A DNA stretch of 64,000 nt from Agelas oroides (taxonomy: Eukaryota > Porifera > Demospongiae > Agelasida > Agelasidae), in assembly GCA_949130485.1 (NCBI GenBank), contig OX422201.1:6302127-6366126 (forward strand), written 5' to 3'. Of the stretch, positions 1 through 37,920 are shown in pieces. Position numbers and translations under genes: made by a program. The notes below the pieces were generated by a model, which did no database searches, was not told where the DNA came from, and saw only the letters and a list, made by a program, of their open reading frames with translations. Each line of letters opens with the position of its first letter. Within the stretch, counting starts at the first letter, position 1.

Positions 1-44
1 CAGTTTGGGTCCTTCCCTTACCGTTTCACTTACTGTATCACAAT

Positions 45-408
45 CCTTTAATTAGAGAGTACCATTAATGATCCTCTGCCCACACATACCGTAGCAGGGT
101 TACTTGATACGCACCACATTGCAATGTAACACATTCCAAATTATTTACCTTTAATTAGAGAGTACCATTAATGATCCTCTGCCCACACATACTGTAGCAG
201 GATTACTACGTACGCACCACATTGCAATGTAACACATTCCAAATTATTTACCTTTAATTAGAAAGTACCATTAATGATCCTCTGCCCACACATACCGTAG
301 CAGGATTACTACGTACGCACCACATTGCAATGTAACACATTCCAAATTATTTACCTTTAATTAGAAAGTACCATTAATGATCCTCTGCCCACACATACCG
401 TAGCTAGG
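45..408. repeat. 103-bp satellite, about 3.5 tandem copies
   Basis: Units begin at 45, 148, 251 and 354, an exact spacing of 103 bases, and differ by only a few substitutions. Each carries the stretch 'taccattaatgatcctctg'. No coding sense is visible. The array lies downstream of the last visible exon of the minus-strand PX gene. Confidence 0.9.
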
Positions 409-764
409 CAACAATGTACGACTCTAACAAATGGAATGTGTTTACATACACTAATAAACATCGATAGAACTCAAAGAGTTCTACAACTTATATATAGATT
501 GATGCTAAGAGGGAGTATGTTTGCATGCACAGCTTCTTAGCAATTTTACCTCAAAGGGTTTAGGGTGCAGGAAGTTACTTTACAGAGGGAGGAAGCCCTG
601 GAATCAACTTATGACCCACGGTTAAAGGAATTTGGTAGCGAGGGATGAAAGTCTTTGGGACAAAGCCCACTATACCATGAAAGGGTCCTATCCTTCACTT
701 CTTGAGAAGTATTCAGTTGTATTAGTTAGAAATAAGTCCTAGCACTTCATGACTGCCACTTCAT
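409..764. other. non-coding stretch, nothing assigned
   Basis: Unique-looking AT-rich sequence with no exon I can defend. A short minus-strand reading around 570-690 vaguely recalls the end of an SH3 domain but has stops upstream and no convincing splice sites. Downstream exons of the PX gene could lie here or off the edge. Confidence 0.4.
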
Positions 765-964
765 NNNNNNNNNNNNNNNNNNNNNNNNNNNNNNNNNNNN
801 NNNNNNNNNNNNNNNNNNNNNNNNNNNNNNNNNNNNNNNNNNNNNNNNNNNNNNNNNNNNNNNNNNNNNNNNNNNNNNNNNNNNNNNNNNNNNNNNNNNN
901 NNNNNNNNNNNNNNNNNNNNNNNNNNNNNNNNNNNNNNNNNNNNNNNNNNNNNNNNNNNNNNNN
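765..964. other. assembly gap (200 N)
   Basis: A run of exactly 200 N, probably a placeholder length. The words 'cacttcatgact' sit on both sides of the gap (before it at 742-753 and after it at 965-975), so it may hide a tandem repeat or the sides may overlap. Confidence 0.98.
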
Positions 965-1074
965 CACTTCATGACTCCAGCTAGGGTTCGTTGCTAATAA
1001 CTTGTTACAAAGTTACACAAAAAATCGTTTCAACTAACACCAAAAAAAGTAAGAAAGTATCACTACTTATAGCT

Positions 1075-1140
1075 GTATCCCCCCCCCCCTCCCCCTTCCC
1101 CCCCCTCCCCCTTCCCCCCCTCCCCTTTCTCCCTCCCCCC
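1075..1140. repeat. C-rich low-complexity tract
   Basis: Runs of 5 to 10 C separated by CT pairs. On the minus (sense) strand this is a G-rich intron start, about 35 bases past the donor of PX exon 4, in the region where intronic G-runs often help define a splice donor. Confidence 0.8.
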
Positions 1141-1173
1141 CATGCACACACACAATCTTCTGTCCTTTCTCAC

Positions 1174-1507
1174 CTGGCAGAACTCCTCAATTTTGACTCT
1201 CCTCTTCTCAGCTACCTGGTGGATTTGAGTCCGACCAAACAGAACCTTTCCTGTGATCATGTGAGTGGGTCACAGTGACATGGACAATCCAACATGCACC
1301 AGTATACATACATACACCAAATGACTAGCTAGTCTCATTCCCAGGTTGTGCGACTTGGGAATGAGGCTAACCACATGCCCAGCCAATGTAGTAGTGTTTA
1401 GGAAGACACACATGCACACATGCACACACACACACGCACACGCACACGCACACGCACACGCACACGCACACGCACGCACACACACGCACACACACGCACA
1501 CACACAC

Positions 1508-1568
<61 letters not shown>

Positions 1569-4500
1569 AGGCAGTTCCGGGAGCTGTGGCGGGTTCTCTG
1601 CAAACTTTGGGTTCTTCTGACTCAAGTTGGATACCAACTCCTGCAACTTGACCTGAAGGGACGTTAGTTAGAGTGTGTAAAGAGGAGCAAGTATTGGTCT
1701 CATTCTCAGACTGCTTTCACAAGTGGGTTAGTGGCCTGGGAATGAGGTCAAGACAAAAGCACTGACTGTTTGTTGGAGCTGCTGGTCATGTATGTAGTGT
1801 CATTCCTACCTTGTTTGATTGGTTTTTGAGGGTTCCACATGTGCTTGTTTTCATTCAGAACACTTTTTGTGACTTTTCCTGTTGTTGTTGTTGTTGTTGT
1901 TGTCGTGTTACTAATATAGGCATTAGCTACATTACTATGAGTACCAATAGACAAACGAATTAAGGTGCTAGTGGTGGGCATACTACTGAGCTGAGATAGG
2001 TTGCCATAGCAGTACTATTCATGTGACCTTCAGCCAATCAGGTTCAAGAATTTGATCAGGTGACTGCACACCAATACTTAAGTAGCACATTAGTCTCGTT
2101 CCCAGACCCCCCCCCCCCCCCCCAGTAAGACAAGTAAGAAGGAAGGAGGGTCTGGTGAATATAGTACAAAATTTGTGAGCACCAAGGAATCTGATTGGTT
2201 CATTTGCCAATAAGTAGGTCTGTAAAGGTGTGATGAGTAAAGCAGAGTACTTGTGGTCAGGAAGGCCACTACAAAGAAGGTACTTATCACACTTCCAAAT
2301 TTACTGAAGCCCAGCAAACAACTTCTAGCTTTAGTGAATTCAACATCAAAGCTAGCCTATGGTGGGATTATGTCACCAGACCCTCCCCTCTTGCGCGTGT
2401 GTGTACCATACCGAGGGTCTGGGAACGAGACTAGTAGCGGGTCTGGGAACGAGCACATAGCAGTGAATGATGGGGTGGTGGCAAAGACTTAACAGAGGAT
2501 GACAACCGCGGGAGAGAGCGTGCGATACCACAGCAGAATTAACCATGAAAGAGAAGAGGTTTCTCATGTCAATAAACTTGCCTCTCCTCCGTGTGTGCAC
2601 ACAATAACGCAGAACGATGAATGGAATTTCTTAAGTTCCCACATGATCATTAGTTTGTTGACACAACAATGTAATTTCTCCCTGCATGAGGAGATTCCAG
2701 ATATGCCATGGATTATGCCCCCAGTTTGGGTTACAGCCTCAAAGAGCGAAATTCTCACAGCAAGAAATTTGACCCTACATAGGACACAGAAGCCTGTTGA
2801 TCACAGCAACTAGTATGTCTCGTCTTGCTGATGTCTCGTGAAGGATCGCTCCCCACCCCACCCAATAAACAACTCAGAAGATTATCAATTTATCTTGTTG
2901 AAGGTTTCCTCATCTCTAGGTCTCTACCACAGCTTTTGTCGCTGGTGGTACAAGCAAAAAAAGCTGGAGGGAAGGCCTGGGAACATGGCTGGCTAATGCT
3001 TACACAGAATTCACTTGAATGTCAGCGTTATAACTCTAGAGTGCTTGGAGGTATTTTAGCGCTTTAAAAGCCTACGCAGATACCGAAGACCAGGCTATAC
3101 ATAATGCTCTTTTGGTCATAACAGCTCTAGCAGCTTATAATCCACACCATCCAGAACAAAGCCTTCACATAAACTCTCTTGCGTCAAATATCTGCTTACG
3201 GACGGCCCTCAAACTCACCGTTTTCGGTTACTAGTCTCCTAGCACAAGTATATAGGTCGAGTCGATGGCAATTTTCAAGCAACGCTCGAAATGTGGGCGC
3301 TACATAAAATTTTGAGTAGCATTCTTCGTAAACCACAACCGAAAAAGCCATTTTCTGATGGTTTGTCCAGAACTTTTTTGGCAAAACTTGACGAGTCGAC
3401 CTCGAAAATTTAGTATGGAAGGCCGTTGAGCTGTTATCTTTCGCAGAAAATAAAAGTAGTTCGCTAAAATTGACGCAAAGTTAGTAACGGTAGGAATACA
3501 TTCGGACTTGCGGGTATACGTCATGAATATAATTATAAATAAGCGCGCGCACAGCTTGTTCATCGTAACCTTAAGGACATGGTCCTGGCTTTTGAAGTAT
3601 GATATTCAATTGGAAAGTCTGGTACCGAGACTAGAGAATAAGGTTTGGGAATGAGGATTTGCCAAACAGTTGTGTACCAAGTATTGGGCTGTATATATAC
3701 ACCATATATGCATGTGTATATTGTACAAGTGCCTCAGTTGTAAATATTGCACACCATGTGTATTAGAAAACAATGCACACAGAATACTAAGTATGGCACA
3801 TGGTGGAAGGAAGAAGGTGTAAATGGTTTTCAGTAACGGGAGGTCTTACAGCTTGCTAATGTGAGAGAAATTACAGCCTGTGAATGTGCTAACATGGAGG
3901 TATTGCTTACAAAGACATTTTGATATCACGAGGTCAAAGTGGAGGAAAAGAGAGAAGCCAGCAGTTCATCGAACCCAGGTGGTACCTGCCTTGAGCTACA
4001 GCTGCCAGTACTCTACGGCTGAGCTACGACAACTGGACAATCACCAGCCTTCATAACCTCTTCTCATTTTACTGTGTAACATCCAAATGCCAGCTGAGTC
4101 AAGGTGTTCTAAGCATTTATGGGGTGTTATAGTAGCTCAGTAATTCCAAATTAGTTTCAAGTACACAATGCAAATTAAAACGCCACTGTGCATTGGGTAC
4201 ACTAGAAACTGGTTAGGAAGGAGCTGTATAAACTTCACTATGGCATTATCCCCATGACTGTTCCTCTGGGCGTGCTGATGAGATACACGGAAACATGTTT
4301 TGCACATTTACGTCAGTTGGGAATGAAGTCATGCATGATGTTATGACGTGAACGTAGAGGAAACTGCTGACGGTTGTAGCCAAGTGGTGGTTACCTCAGT
4401 GGAAGAGCACTGGCAGCTCAAGCTACAAGCCGTGGGCTCATTTCACAGTGACTGCCGGCTTCTCACCTTCCTCTATTTTCACCTCATGATGTCAAACAAG

Positions 4501-6962
4501 AGTGCATAAGAATGGGTGGCTTGAGTAAGAGCGTGTAACTCCAATAGAAGCCCATAGTCCGGTCAAAATTATTGAACTGTACTAAAAATAGAACAACTGG
4601 TCACGTGCTTAGCAACAATCGCTTATGTCTGCACAGTATGTGTTACTATTTTTAGTACTGGCGGTAAATTCCGACCGGTCTCTAATTTTTACGGAGTTAC
4701 ACGCTCTTACTCTAGTCGCCCGTTCTTATGTGCTCTTGCGTCAAACATAAAACATGTTGTTTGTGATTAAAGTCAAAACAACGACAAATGTTTTTCCAGT
4801 CATAAGTTTAGTAGTTAGACCCTCCTTCTCTTTTGGAGTTACATAGTACGATTGGATGCATATGAGTACTCAGGAATGACCAATTAGAAGATCAAATTTA
4901 CAAGGTATCTGTGTCAAAACAATGCGTTCATTCCTTATATAGCAAAGTGACGATGGGTTATAATTCCAAGAGAGCAAAGCTGAGAAACAGGATACCACCG
5001 GGATAGCCCTGGGAGTGAGGCAAGAATAGAGTAGCCTTGTTCTAGCAACTAGTCTGGGTGTACCCTGGACAATAGCCTCCCACACACCGTCTCAGAAATG
5101 TTTCAGAAACAATTCCTGTCCAACCCTAGTCTATCAAGCTAGACCATCTCTCACCCTACAGAAAAGTGAGAGAGGGTCTAGCAGATGTTATTAGTATTCA
5201 TAGTTCACAGCTTGTTTAATCTGCAACCTTAAAACTGCACCAGTATTGGTCTTACATACAGAAGCCAAGGTGTTGCTACTGTCTCAAAATGGAACAGTAG
5301 GATCTGATTGGTCAGCATCTCATGCCTACTAATAACATCTGCTAGACCCTCTCTCACTTTTCTGGAGGGTGAGAGAGGGTCTAGCTTGATAGACTAGTCC
5401 AACCCATACACCTTACCCTTGTTTCTGAAACAGCAAAACCACATGAAACTAGTCGGAAAAAAATGGCACGTTCCCAGGTCACACCGACCACTGAGAAGGC
5501 CCTGGAATGAGGCGAGAAACAGGGTGGCCTCATTCCCAGGTCACACAGACCATTGAGAAGGCTTGGGAATGAGGGTGGCCTCATTCCCAGGTCACACCGA
5601 CCAGTGAGAAGGCCTGGGAATGAGGCGAGAAACAGGGTGGCCTCATTCCCAGGTCACACCGACCACTGAGAAGGCCTGGGAATGAGGCGAGAAACAGGGT
5701 GGCCTCATTCCCAGGTCACACCGACCACTGAGAAGGCCTGGGAATGAGGCGAGAAACAGGGTGGCCTCATTCCCAGGTCACACCGACCACTGAGAAGGCC
5801 TGGGAATGAGGCTAAGGTTGCTAAGCTCCAGAACCAGTTCACATTATACATGCCACAAAGTAATTCCCAACTGGCCATTAAATGTAGATCATATATCTCT
5901 GTGGGAAGGTGAGGACAAACTGCTGCCACTTGAATAAAGCAGCCATGAATAATGAGAGAGATCTGGTTGGTTGCAATTGAATCAATCACTTTACTTTGCA
6001 CAAAGGATCGTATTAAGCTCCACACAAAAGGAACACTTCCTCTATCACTACTAAAACAATGGACACAGAAGTCCTTGATCACAGGTGTGAGTGAGGGTAG
6101 CAAGTGTAGGTAGCTGCAAATTAACGCTAATGTAGTGTTGTGGATCATTAGCAGCATGCAATGTAGAAAATGTAAATTTGTGCCCCATTAACAGTTAACA
6201 ATGCAGCAAATGTGTAACTGATGTAGAAATGGGTTGTTAATATCAGGCAATGTAACATGACACATAGTGTACCAGAAGTACTGTTTCCAGTTAGCACCAC
6301 CACTAAGTGTCATATGTACTATTTTTACCACTTACCAGAAAGTCAAAGAACAAAGAGTAGCGCCGGTAGACCACGGTTTTCGATCCATTGGACCACTGTA
6401 CCACCATCTTGAAGACCTGGTTGAAGACAACATAGTCCGTAGACATTGTGAAATATCACTTAGGAATCCTGCAAAATAGCCTGTCTTTTTAGATCTTCAG
6501 TACGCTTGAACAGCATGCTACAACTATATACACAGCTGCAGCCACTGTAGTGCTTGCAGCTGCTTACAGACTACGAAGATCTATGTGTTGAAGTTATGAC
6601 TAATTGCTGTGGGCTTGCAACCAGACGGAATGACAAAGAGGCTTTTTTAAGAAGAGATAAGGGTTTCTCCTGATAATATTAAATCTTGTTGAGACTGTGC
6701 TTCGTGCTTAAATTGTGCACACGCCTAGCAGCCACATAGCTTTTTAACAGTGCAGTCGTTAGCAACCATAATCAGTAGCTGTCTGCCGGCTACCACAAAG
6801 CGATTGCTAGGTAGCTACACGAACCAAATAAACAAACAAACTTACATAGTGTTTGGAGGGTAGCCGTCTCTTTATACTTTCTGGGACGGTCACCTCCTTC
6901 AAAACGGGTCGACGATAATCCGAAAATTCTGCAGATGTAGCGTAATGATCAAACTCCGCCAT
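1174..6962 (-). CDS. SH3PXD2: SH3PXD2/Tks-like PX-domain adaptor, N-terminal part (partial)
   Basis: Four minus-strand exons: 6846-6962 (ATG at 6962), 6336-6416, 1568-1652 and 1174-1250. Phases agree throughout (117, 81, 85, 77 bases). Together they encode 120 residues covering nearly a whole PX domain. Hallmarks are PSKHYVF at the start, the phosphoinositide-binding YRRYS (exon 2), a proline-rich LPELPGK turn (exon 3/4) and the [16 protein letters not shown] segment that follows it in SH3PXD2A/B. Tks proteins are membrane-recruited scaffolds for NADPH oxidase and invadopodia; their SH3 domains would lie further 3', beyond the left edge or in the gap. The third intron is 4.7 kb and full of repeats. 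The exon 3 donor is the first GT of a (TG)n microsatellite. p47phox/NCF1-type proteins share this PX, so the paralogue assignment is less sure than the family. Confidence 0.72.
1409..1567. repeat. (CA)n/(CG-CA) microsatellite forming an intron 5' end
   Basis: About 160 bases of CACA with CGCA interruptions. Read on the minus strand it is (TG)n starting directly at the donor of the PX gene's third exon, so the splice site lies inside the microsatellite. Confidence 0.9.
3935..4490. mobile_element. inverted pair of tRNA-derived SINE-like copies
   Basis: Two related stretches in opposite orientation, near 3935-4040 and 4374-4490. Each has a tRNA-like A/B-box region ('agctcaagctacaagccgtgggctca' type, with a GAAGAGCAC D-arm) followed by a body ending 'ctctattttcacctcatgatgtcaaa' or its complement. 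Related fragments occur near 22600-22690 and 29530-29610. They lie in the long third intron of the PX gene. I infer a SINE family from the tRNA-like heads; the exact ends are uncertain. Confidence 0.5.
4498..4739. mobile_element. MITE with CAAGAGYGCATAAGAA termini
   Basis: Inverted termini of about 50 bases: 'caagagtgcataagaatggg' on the left and the matching complement ending 'gtgctcttg' on the right. The interior includes a second inverted word around 'gagttacacgctcttac'. 'gtcaaa' occurs next to both ends and may be the target duplication. A 60-base relative with the same termini sits at 40089-40148. Confidence 0.75.
5126..5397. mobile_element. MITE with TAGTCTATCAAGCTAGACC termini and 9-bp duplication
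   Basis: Ends are perfect inverted repeats ('tagtctatcaagctagacc', then a longer imperfect arm rich in ctctcac). The 9 bases 'gtccaaccc' flank both sides directly, a target-site duplication of the length typical of Mutator-like elements. It lies in the PX gene's third intron. Confidence 0.8.
5460..5815. repeat. 62-bp tandem repeat of a small palindrome, about 6 copies
   Basis: Each unit contains 'cctcattcccagg' and its complement 'cctgggaatgagg' around a short loop with 'tcacaccgaccactgagaa'. The unit is therefore itself a hairpin and appears derived from the TAGCCTCGTTCCCAGGC fold-back family. Confidence 0.85.
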
Positions 6963-7405
6963 CGCTAGATCGACGCTGATTACCTCTGCCAGGCTGACTG
7001 CAATGCAGGCACTCTGGAAGGTAGGAGTGCCTGCGCTGATTGCTTCAAATGGGGAACAACCCTTTCATAATCCATATCATTACTGCCTCACGGGGTTAGT
7101 ACTTAACAAACTGCGCATGCGTGCAAAAATTAAGGCCGAGCCGCGTGGACTGTTGGTGCTTTCTGTTGTGGTACGTTGCTTGGCATTTGTCCACTGTCGA
7201 GTGCTAAAATGCTCTTTACTTGTTTATACCGTTCTGTTTATGTGTTGCGCTTGTCTGTGGTAGTAATTTCAGCGTTTCGCACTTGTTCTGAAGTTAATTT
7301 TACCGTTTTGTACTTGTGATTTGCAGCTGCTCAGTCGCCATTTTGTTTTATTTCTCGTTCAGGCGAAGAGTTCAGAAACGGCCCTCATTTGCCCACTCAA
7401 AAGCC
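6963..7405. promoter_or_regulatory. divergent promoter region, PX gene / Piwi
   Basis: 443 bases separate the two opposed start codons. No TATA box stands out. The stretch 'ctgcgcatgcgtgc' (about 7109-7122) resembles an NRF1-type palindrome (GCGCATGCGC), a common element of bidirectional CpG promoters. That function is inferred from the motif alone. Confidence 0.5.
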
Positions 7406-19457
<12,052 letters not shown>

Positions 19458-20305
19458 TGCCTGTGCTACCCTTCCCAAAACTGCTCGACTGCTATCTAGT
19501 GATGGTTTGGCATTGTTAGTATCTCAAATCACTTAGTGTAACTTGAAATTGACCTCCATCTAATCCGGCACAGTGCAAGACTAGACACATATCTATGTAT
19601 TAATTTTGTTTGTTATCCAACTTTTTGTATTAGTTATTGGTTTTACTTATTCGTACCTCAACCGTCAATCTTGGCTCATTTTACTCATTTCACAATCAAC
19701 CCATGGTGACTTGTTGTCCACTGTCATTCTCTGATCAACACACAGGTATCATTGTTTCATGTAACCATGTATTTGTTTGGTAGTAGAAGGACAGTCTCTT
19801 CTTGACTGTACTAATCACCGATGACTTTCATCAATGATAATTGCATCTTGGGGTGTGGTTACTTTGCTCGATTAAAACATGAATAACTAGAGTATGTTAA
19901 TAGCACAAAGTACATCAGATTCTGTTAAAAGGGGGCCTAATTGTACAGAGTGGGGTTGTGCATATAGCTTCAAACCCAGGCTTTCCATCCAGATCTTGGC
20001 AAAGCTGTGAGAAAATATCTTAACAAAAAGCCTGGGTTTGAGGCTAGTCACCTTGTCTAGCAATTCCCAGGCCTTCCCCAGGCCCAGGCGAAGGCCAGGG
20101 AACAAGGCTACCCCTGTCCCCCTGTCTCTTTGCAGCTATGAAGAAAAATTGGCCACAATTGTGAGAGAAAATCTGGGGATGGCCTGAGAACAAGGCTAGT
20201 ACTATGCATAATGAGCCTGGTTATATATATAGGTTGTGCATGTGAGTGGTGCTGTCATTATCTAGTACCTGTAATGCTAGTGCAATGCCACACATGACTC
20301 GAGTG
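19458..20305. other. Piwi / ADH convergent intergenic region
   Basis: Holds the 3' UTRs of two converging genes. 'gattaaaacatg' near 19870 could serve as a poly(A) signal for Piwi. A fold-back of the CCTGGGAA type lies at about 20020-20110 ('aagcctgggtttgaggctag ... ccagggaacaaggcta'). Confidence 0.6.
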
Positions 20306-21448
20306 TTAGTAGTCCATTTTGAGCACTGCTCTACCAGCAATGGCCCCATTTTCCAACTCCTTGAGCACATTGGTTGCTTCATCGAGCCTGTAACTCGTGA
20401 TGGTGGGTGGCGGTATTGGGTGGTCTTGCATGAGAGCCAACAAGTCTTGCATGTTTGATAGGGAGCCAGTGTAGCTGCCTGCAATTGTGAGTGCATTGAG
20501 GGCTGTAAAGGGTAGAGTGATTTCCCCCATCCCACCATACAACCCAATGGGGAGCACCATTCCTCCCTTGTGCAGAGAATCGCGAGCAAGTGCAAATGTT
20601 TCAGGCGTGTTCACAAAGTCAAACACAACATGAAGCTTCCTCCCACCCAACAGATCAAGGAGTTTGGCTGACCGCTGATCGGGGGACTCAGATTCACGAT
20701 AAAGAAATGCATCTTTGATGTGCTTCTCCTGCAGAGCTGATTCTAATTTCTGGGCATTTATGTCAATTCCAACCACCTTTAACTTATCCGCATTGATACA
20801 TTTGGCAATAAATCGCAATGCCCACTGGCCAAGACCCCCCAGACCAATGACAGCAATAAGGACTTCGACATTCCATTTCCGTACTCTCTCCAGGGCTGGC
20901 AAACACCGTTGGACTGCAGTGTATGCGGTCAAAGCACTGCAGGGCAGTATCGCTGCAACATCGTCAGGAATTTGGTCAGATAGCTTGAACACATACTTGT
21001 AATGTGGTACACAAACGAATTCAGCATAGCCCCCATTTGCACAAAAGCCAATCTCACATGAGTTTGAGCACAAGTGGACGTCACCGGCCTCACATAAGTA
21101 GCATTTGTCACAGCCCATCCACGGGTAAACTACCACCCTCTCTCCAATGAACACCTTGCTCTCCACTTTTGTACGTACACCTACTGCATACACACTACCC
21201 GCTACCTCATGACCGGGGACGATAGGGTAACCCATCCCCGGTCTGTCTGCATATTTGACCACTTGGTCCTTCCCCACCCGCAACCCTCCGCGCCACAGGT
21301 GAATGTCGGAGTGGCAGACTCCAGCTGCAAACACTCTCACCAGTACTCCGTCTGGAGGAAGCCCGCTCACTGCCGCCTCTAGGTCGCGCGTTTGCAACTG
21401 TAGCTCCTGGTTGGGAGAGAGAATCGCCAGTGATCTGTAGGTTGACAT
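20306..21448 (-). CDS. zinc-dependent alcohol dehydrogenase (MDR superfamily)
   Basis: Single uninterrupted reading frame of 380 residues, a normal length for the family. It should oxidise an alcohol to an aldehyde or ketone with NAD(P). Catalytic-zinc ligands are C45 (GVCHSD), H80-E81 (PGHE) and C170 (LPCSAL). Structural-zinc cysteines are C113, C116, C119 and C127. The Rossmann loop is GLGGLG (202-207), and D229 at the end of the second strand points to NAD rather than NADP. The substrate cannot be told. It is the only intronless ordinary enzyme gene in the window, between the 15-exon Piwi and the 22-exon BCR gene, so a retrocopy or an acquired prokaryotic gene is possible. A fragment of the fold-back family ('gatctgggaacgagac') lies about 25 bases upstream of its start. 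Confidence 0.93.
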   Translation of the reverse strand: MSTYRSLAILSPNQELQLQTRDLEAAVSGLPPDGVLVRVFAAGVCHSDIHLWRGGLRVGKDQVVKYADRPGMGYPIVPGHEVAGSVYAVGVRTKVESKVFIGERVVVYPWMGCDKCYLCEAGDVHLCSNSCEIGFCANGGYAEFVCVPHYKYVFKLSDQIPDDVAAILPCSALTAYTAVQRCLPALERVRKWNVEVLIAVIGLGGLGQWALRFIAKCINADKLKVVGIDINAQKLESALQEKHIKDAFLYRESESPDQRSAKLLDLLGGRKLHVVFDFVNTPETFALARDSLHKGGMVLPIGLYGGMGEITLPFTALNALTIAGSYTGSLSNMQDLLALMQDHPIPPPTITSYRLDEATNVLKELENGAIAGRAVLKMDY

Positions 21449-21862
21449 GTTTCAGACCCATAAAAATCGGTACGGGATCTGGGAACGAGACAGCACCCAG
21501 CAATCTTGATTGATTGGTACTGTAATTCAATTTCAGTATACAATTTACTGCACTCCAATGTTTATCAATAATTATTTATGAGTTTAAATCAGACAATAAA
21601 TTTACACACAAATAATTTACACACACTTCACAAGTACAGGGACACAAAAAGTTAAAGAACGTTCCAAATCAGATGTATGTATGTACCAATATGTACTTTA
21701 TGATCCATACAGCCTGATCAGTGAACACAGCACACGTTTTAACTACCAGTGTCTGCACGTTACAAAATAAAAAGTGAGAAAAAAAACATACCACATCTTG
21801 CACACATGAACAAAACACAATTTACGTTTTCTTGGTGGATAGGCAAGTATGATCGATAGTGT
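21449..21862. other. ADH upstream / BCR 3' region
   Basis: 414 AT-rich bases between the ADH start and the BCR stop. They must hold the ADH promoter and the BCR 3' UTR. 'acaataaatttac' near 21594 and 'acaaaataaaaag' near 21761 contain A-rich words but on the plus strand; no clear minus-strand poly(A) signal was chosen. Confidence 0.5.
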
Positions 21863-37308
<15,446 letters not shown>

Positions 37309-37915
37309 ATCCCGATCCCCTTTACACTATTCCAAGGAAAGAATCACTGGTCGTTGAGCATCGTGTAGGATGACTGAGCTTGCATCTGATGGGAAATCTG
37401 CATTTTAGAAGTACAGGATAAACTCTCCAAACAAAACGTAAATTGATCAGAGCACGTTGCGTGGGCGATGGCGCTCACCGTGACGGACACGTGATCTAAA
37501 TTAACAAGCTCCGCCCATTTTTATCTGCATTTTGCTTTCTTACAGGTCCGCTCCAATGTGGGCACTTGGGTCGACAACGCGGTGCCTGAAGTTGTGCGAG
37601 TGCATTGCACATTTTAGGTTTCATGCCTTGTGACTTACCACTAGTTGCAGATTGCCACAGGCTAGTGAAACACTCCATATATAGTAAACAGCTTGAGCTG
37701 TTTGTTTTACAGTAGTAAGCTAACAGCGTCGCTCGATCACTCCATACTCTGATTTGGATCAACAACCAGCGTCTGGTGGAGAGTAAGTTAAAAAAATCTG
37801 GTTGCACAGTATGTGCATGTACACTAGTATAGTGTATTTGCATGTATTATCTGTGAATGACATGAATCATCATAGCCTGCATAATGAAGCACATAATTTG
37901 TTGCTTCTGCTGCAG
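37309..37915 (+). promoter_or_regulatory. divergent promoter, BCR / LRR gene, with LRR 5' UTR intron
   Basis: 612 bases separate the start codons. Toward the LRR gene a GAGTAAGT donor at 37783 and a TTCTGCTGCAG acceptor ending 37915, five bases before the ATG, suggest a 5' UTR intron of 133 bases. Confidence 0.55.
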
Positions 37916-37920
37916 TACAA

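Noticed and set aside
560..700. Minus-strand words resembling the end of an SH3 domain (GFVPKTFIP)
   Set aside because: Tempting because Tks proteins have SH3 domains, but upstream stops and no clear acceptor leave it unsupported.
3196..3563. Overlapping minus-strand frames of 62 and 87 codons
   Set aside because: No splice sites or family likeness; the region looks like a degenerate repeat in the PX intron.
5705..6157. 150-codon minus-strand frame that looks protein-like at its start
   Set aside because: It lies in the PX gene's long intron, ends in the 62-bp repeat, has no convincing splice partners in phase and no family I recognise. Could be an old gene fragment, but unsupported.
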